From Lepus europaeus (taxonomy: Eukaryota; Chordata; Mammalia; Lagomorpha; Leporidae), in NCBI RefSeq assembly GCF_033115175.1, contig NC_084836.1, forward strand, positions 69,797,297 to 69,861,296: DNA of 64,000 nt, given 5' to 3'. Every line of letters starts with the position of its first letter. The stretch's first letter is position 1. Below are positions 63,955 through 64,000 of this stretch, piece after piece. The notes under the pieces were generated by a model, which saw only the letters and a list, made by a program, of their open reading frames with translations, made no database searches and was not told where the DNA came from. A program made the translations under genes and the position numbers.

Positions 63955-64000
63955 TTCTTAAGGAAGAAAGAAAATATTTTTGTGGACTTGCCTAAAAATT
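63955..64000 (+). other. ATF1: ATF1 3' UTR (start only)
   Basis: The 46 bases after the stop codon are A/T-rich, with no AATAAA and no further frame. The rest of the 3' UTR lies beyond the window. Confidence 0.9.

Noticed and set aside
9994..63954. ATF1 locus as a pseudogene because of KID changes
   Set aside because: All exons are intact, in phase, with GT-AG introns and a perfect bZIP. Only a few missense changes and small in-frame losses are seen.

Overview
This window is mammalian nuclear DNA, almost certainly from a lagomorph (rabbit type). It is packed with the C-type tRNA-derived SINEs typical of rabbits and with 3' ends of rabbit-type L1 elements. It also holds relics of older mammalian repeats (L1M, L2, MIR, MER5). 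I identify one protein-coding gene: ATF1 (cyclic AMP-dependent activating transcription factor 1), on the + strand, filling the whole window.

Gene layout. A CpG island with promoter motifs occupies about 1-1250 and contains a likely non-coding exon 1 whose donor is at 413/414. Exon 2 (9988-10077) holds the start codon at 9994. Further coding exons are 36854-36954, 46845-46975, 56103-56282, 56369-56528 and 63810-63954 (stop codon 63952-63954). Splice sites and phases all agree, and the joined frame gives 266 residues. The order is an N-terminal segment, the kinase-inducible domain (KID), a glutamine-rich activation domain and a C-terminal bZIP with leucines at 236, 243, 250 and 257. Introns are about 9.6, 26.8, 9.9, 9.1, 0.086 and 7.3 kb. 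The 3' UTR runs off the right edge.

The introns are mostly repeats. I mark about 90 SINE copies or pieces, several lagomorph L1 3' ends (all antisense to ATF1), and older L1, L2, MIR and MER5 relics. Several young C-SINEs have clear target-site duplications.

Most notable points. (1) The KID appears altered: the conserved RRPSY phosphorylation motif reads L-R-P-S-Y, so the -3 arginine needed for the PKA/CaMK-type consensus is missing, and a nearby conserved Asp is Ala. The bZIP is unchanged. (2) A SINE in intron 2 carries a 170-bp insert made of an 80-bp copy of the exon 2 acceptor and coding start, joined to a 90-bp inverted copy of DNA about 0.5 kb away, with microhomology at junctions. (3) A 220-bp GC-rich fragment resembling the 5' end of DMWD mRNA sits between a SINE tail and an A/T tract inside duplicated flanks. 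(4) Several other SINEs are mosaic or folded back. I see no operon, CRISPR array, or other novel multi-gene system.
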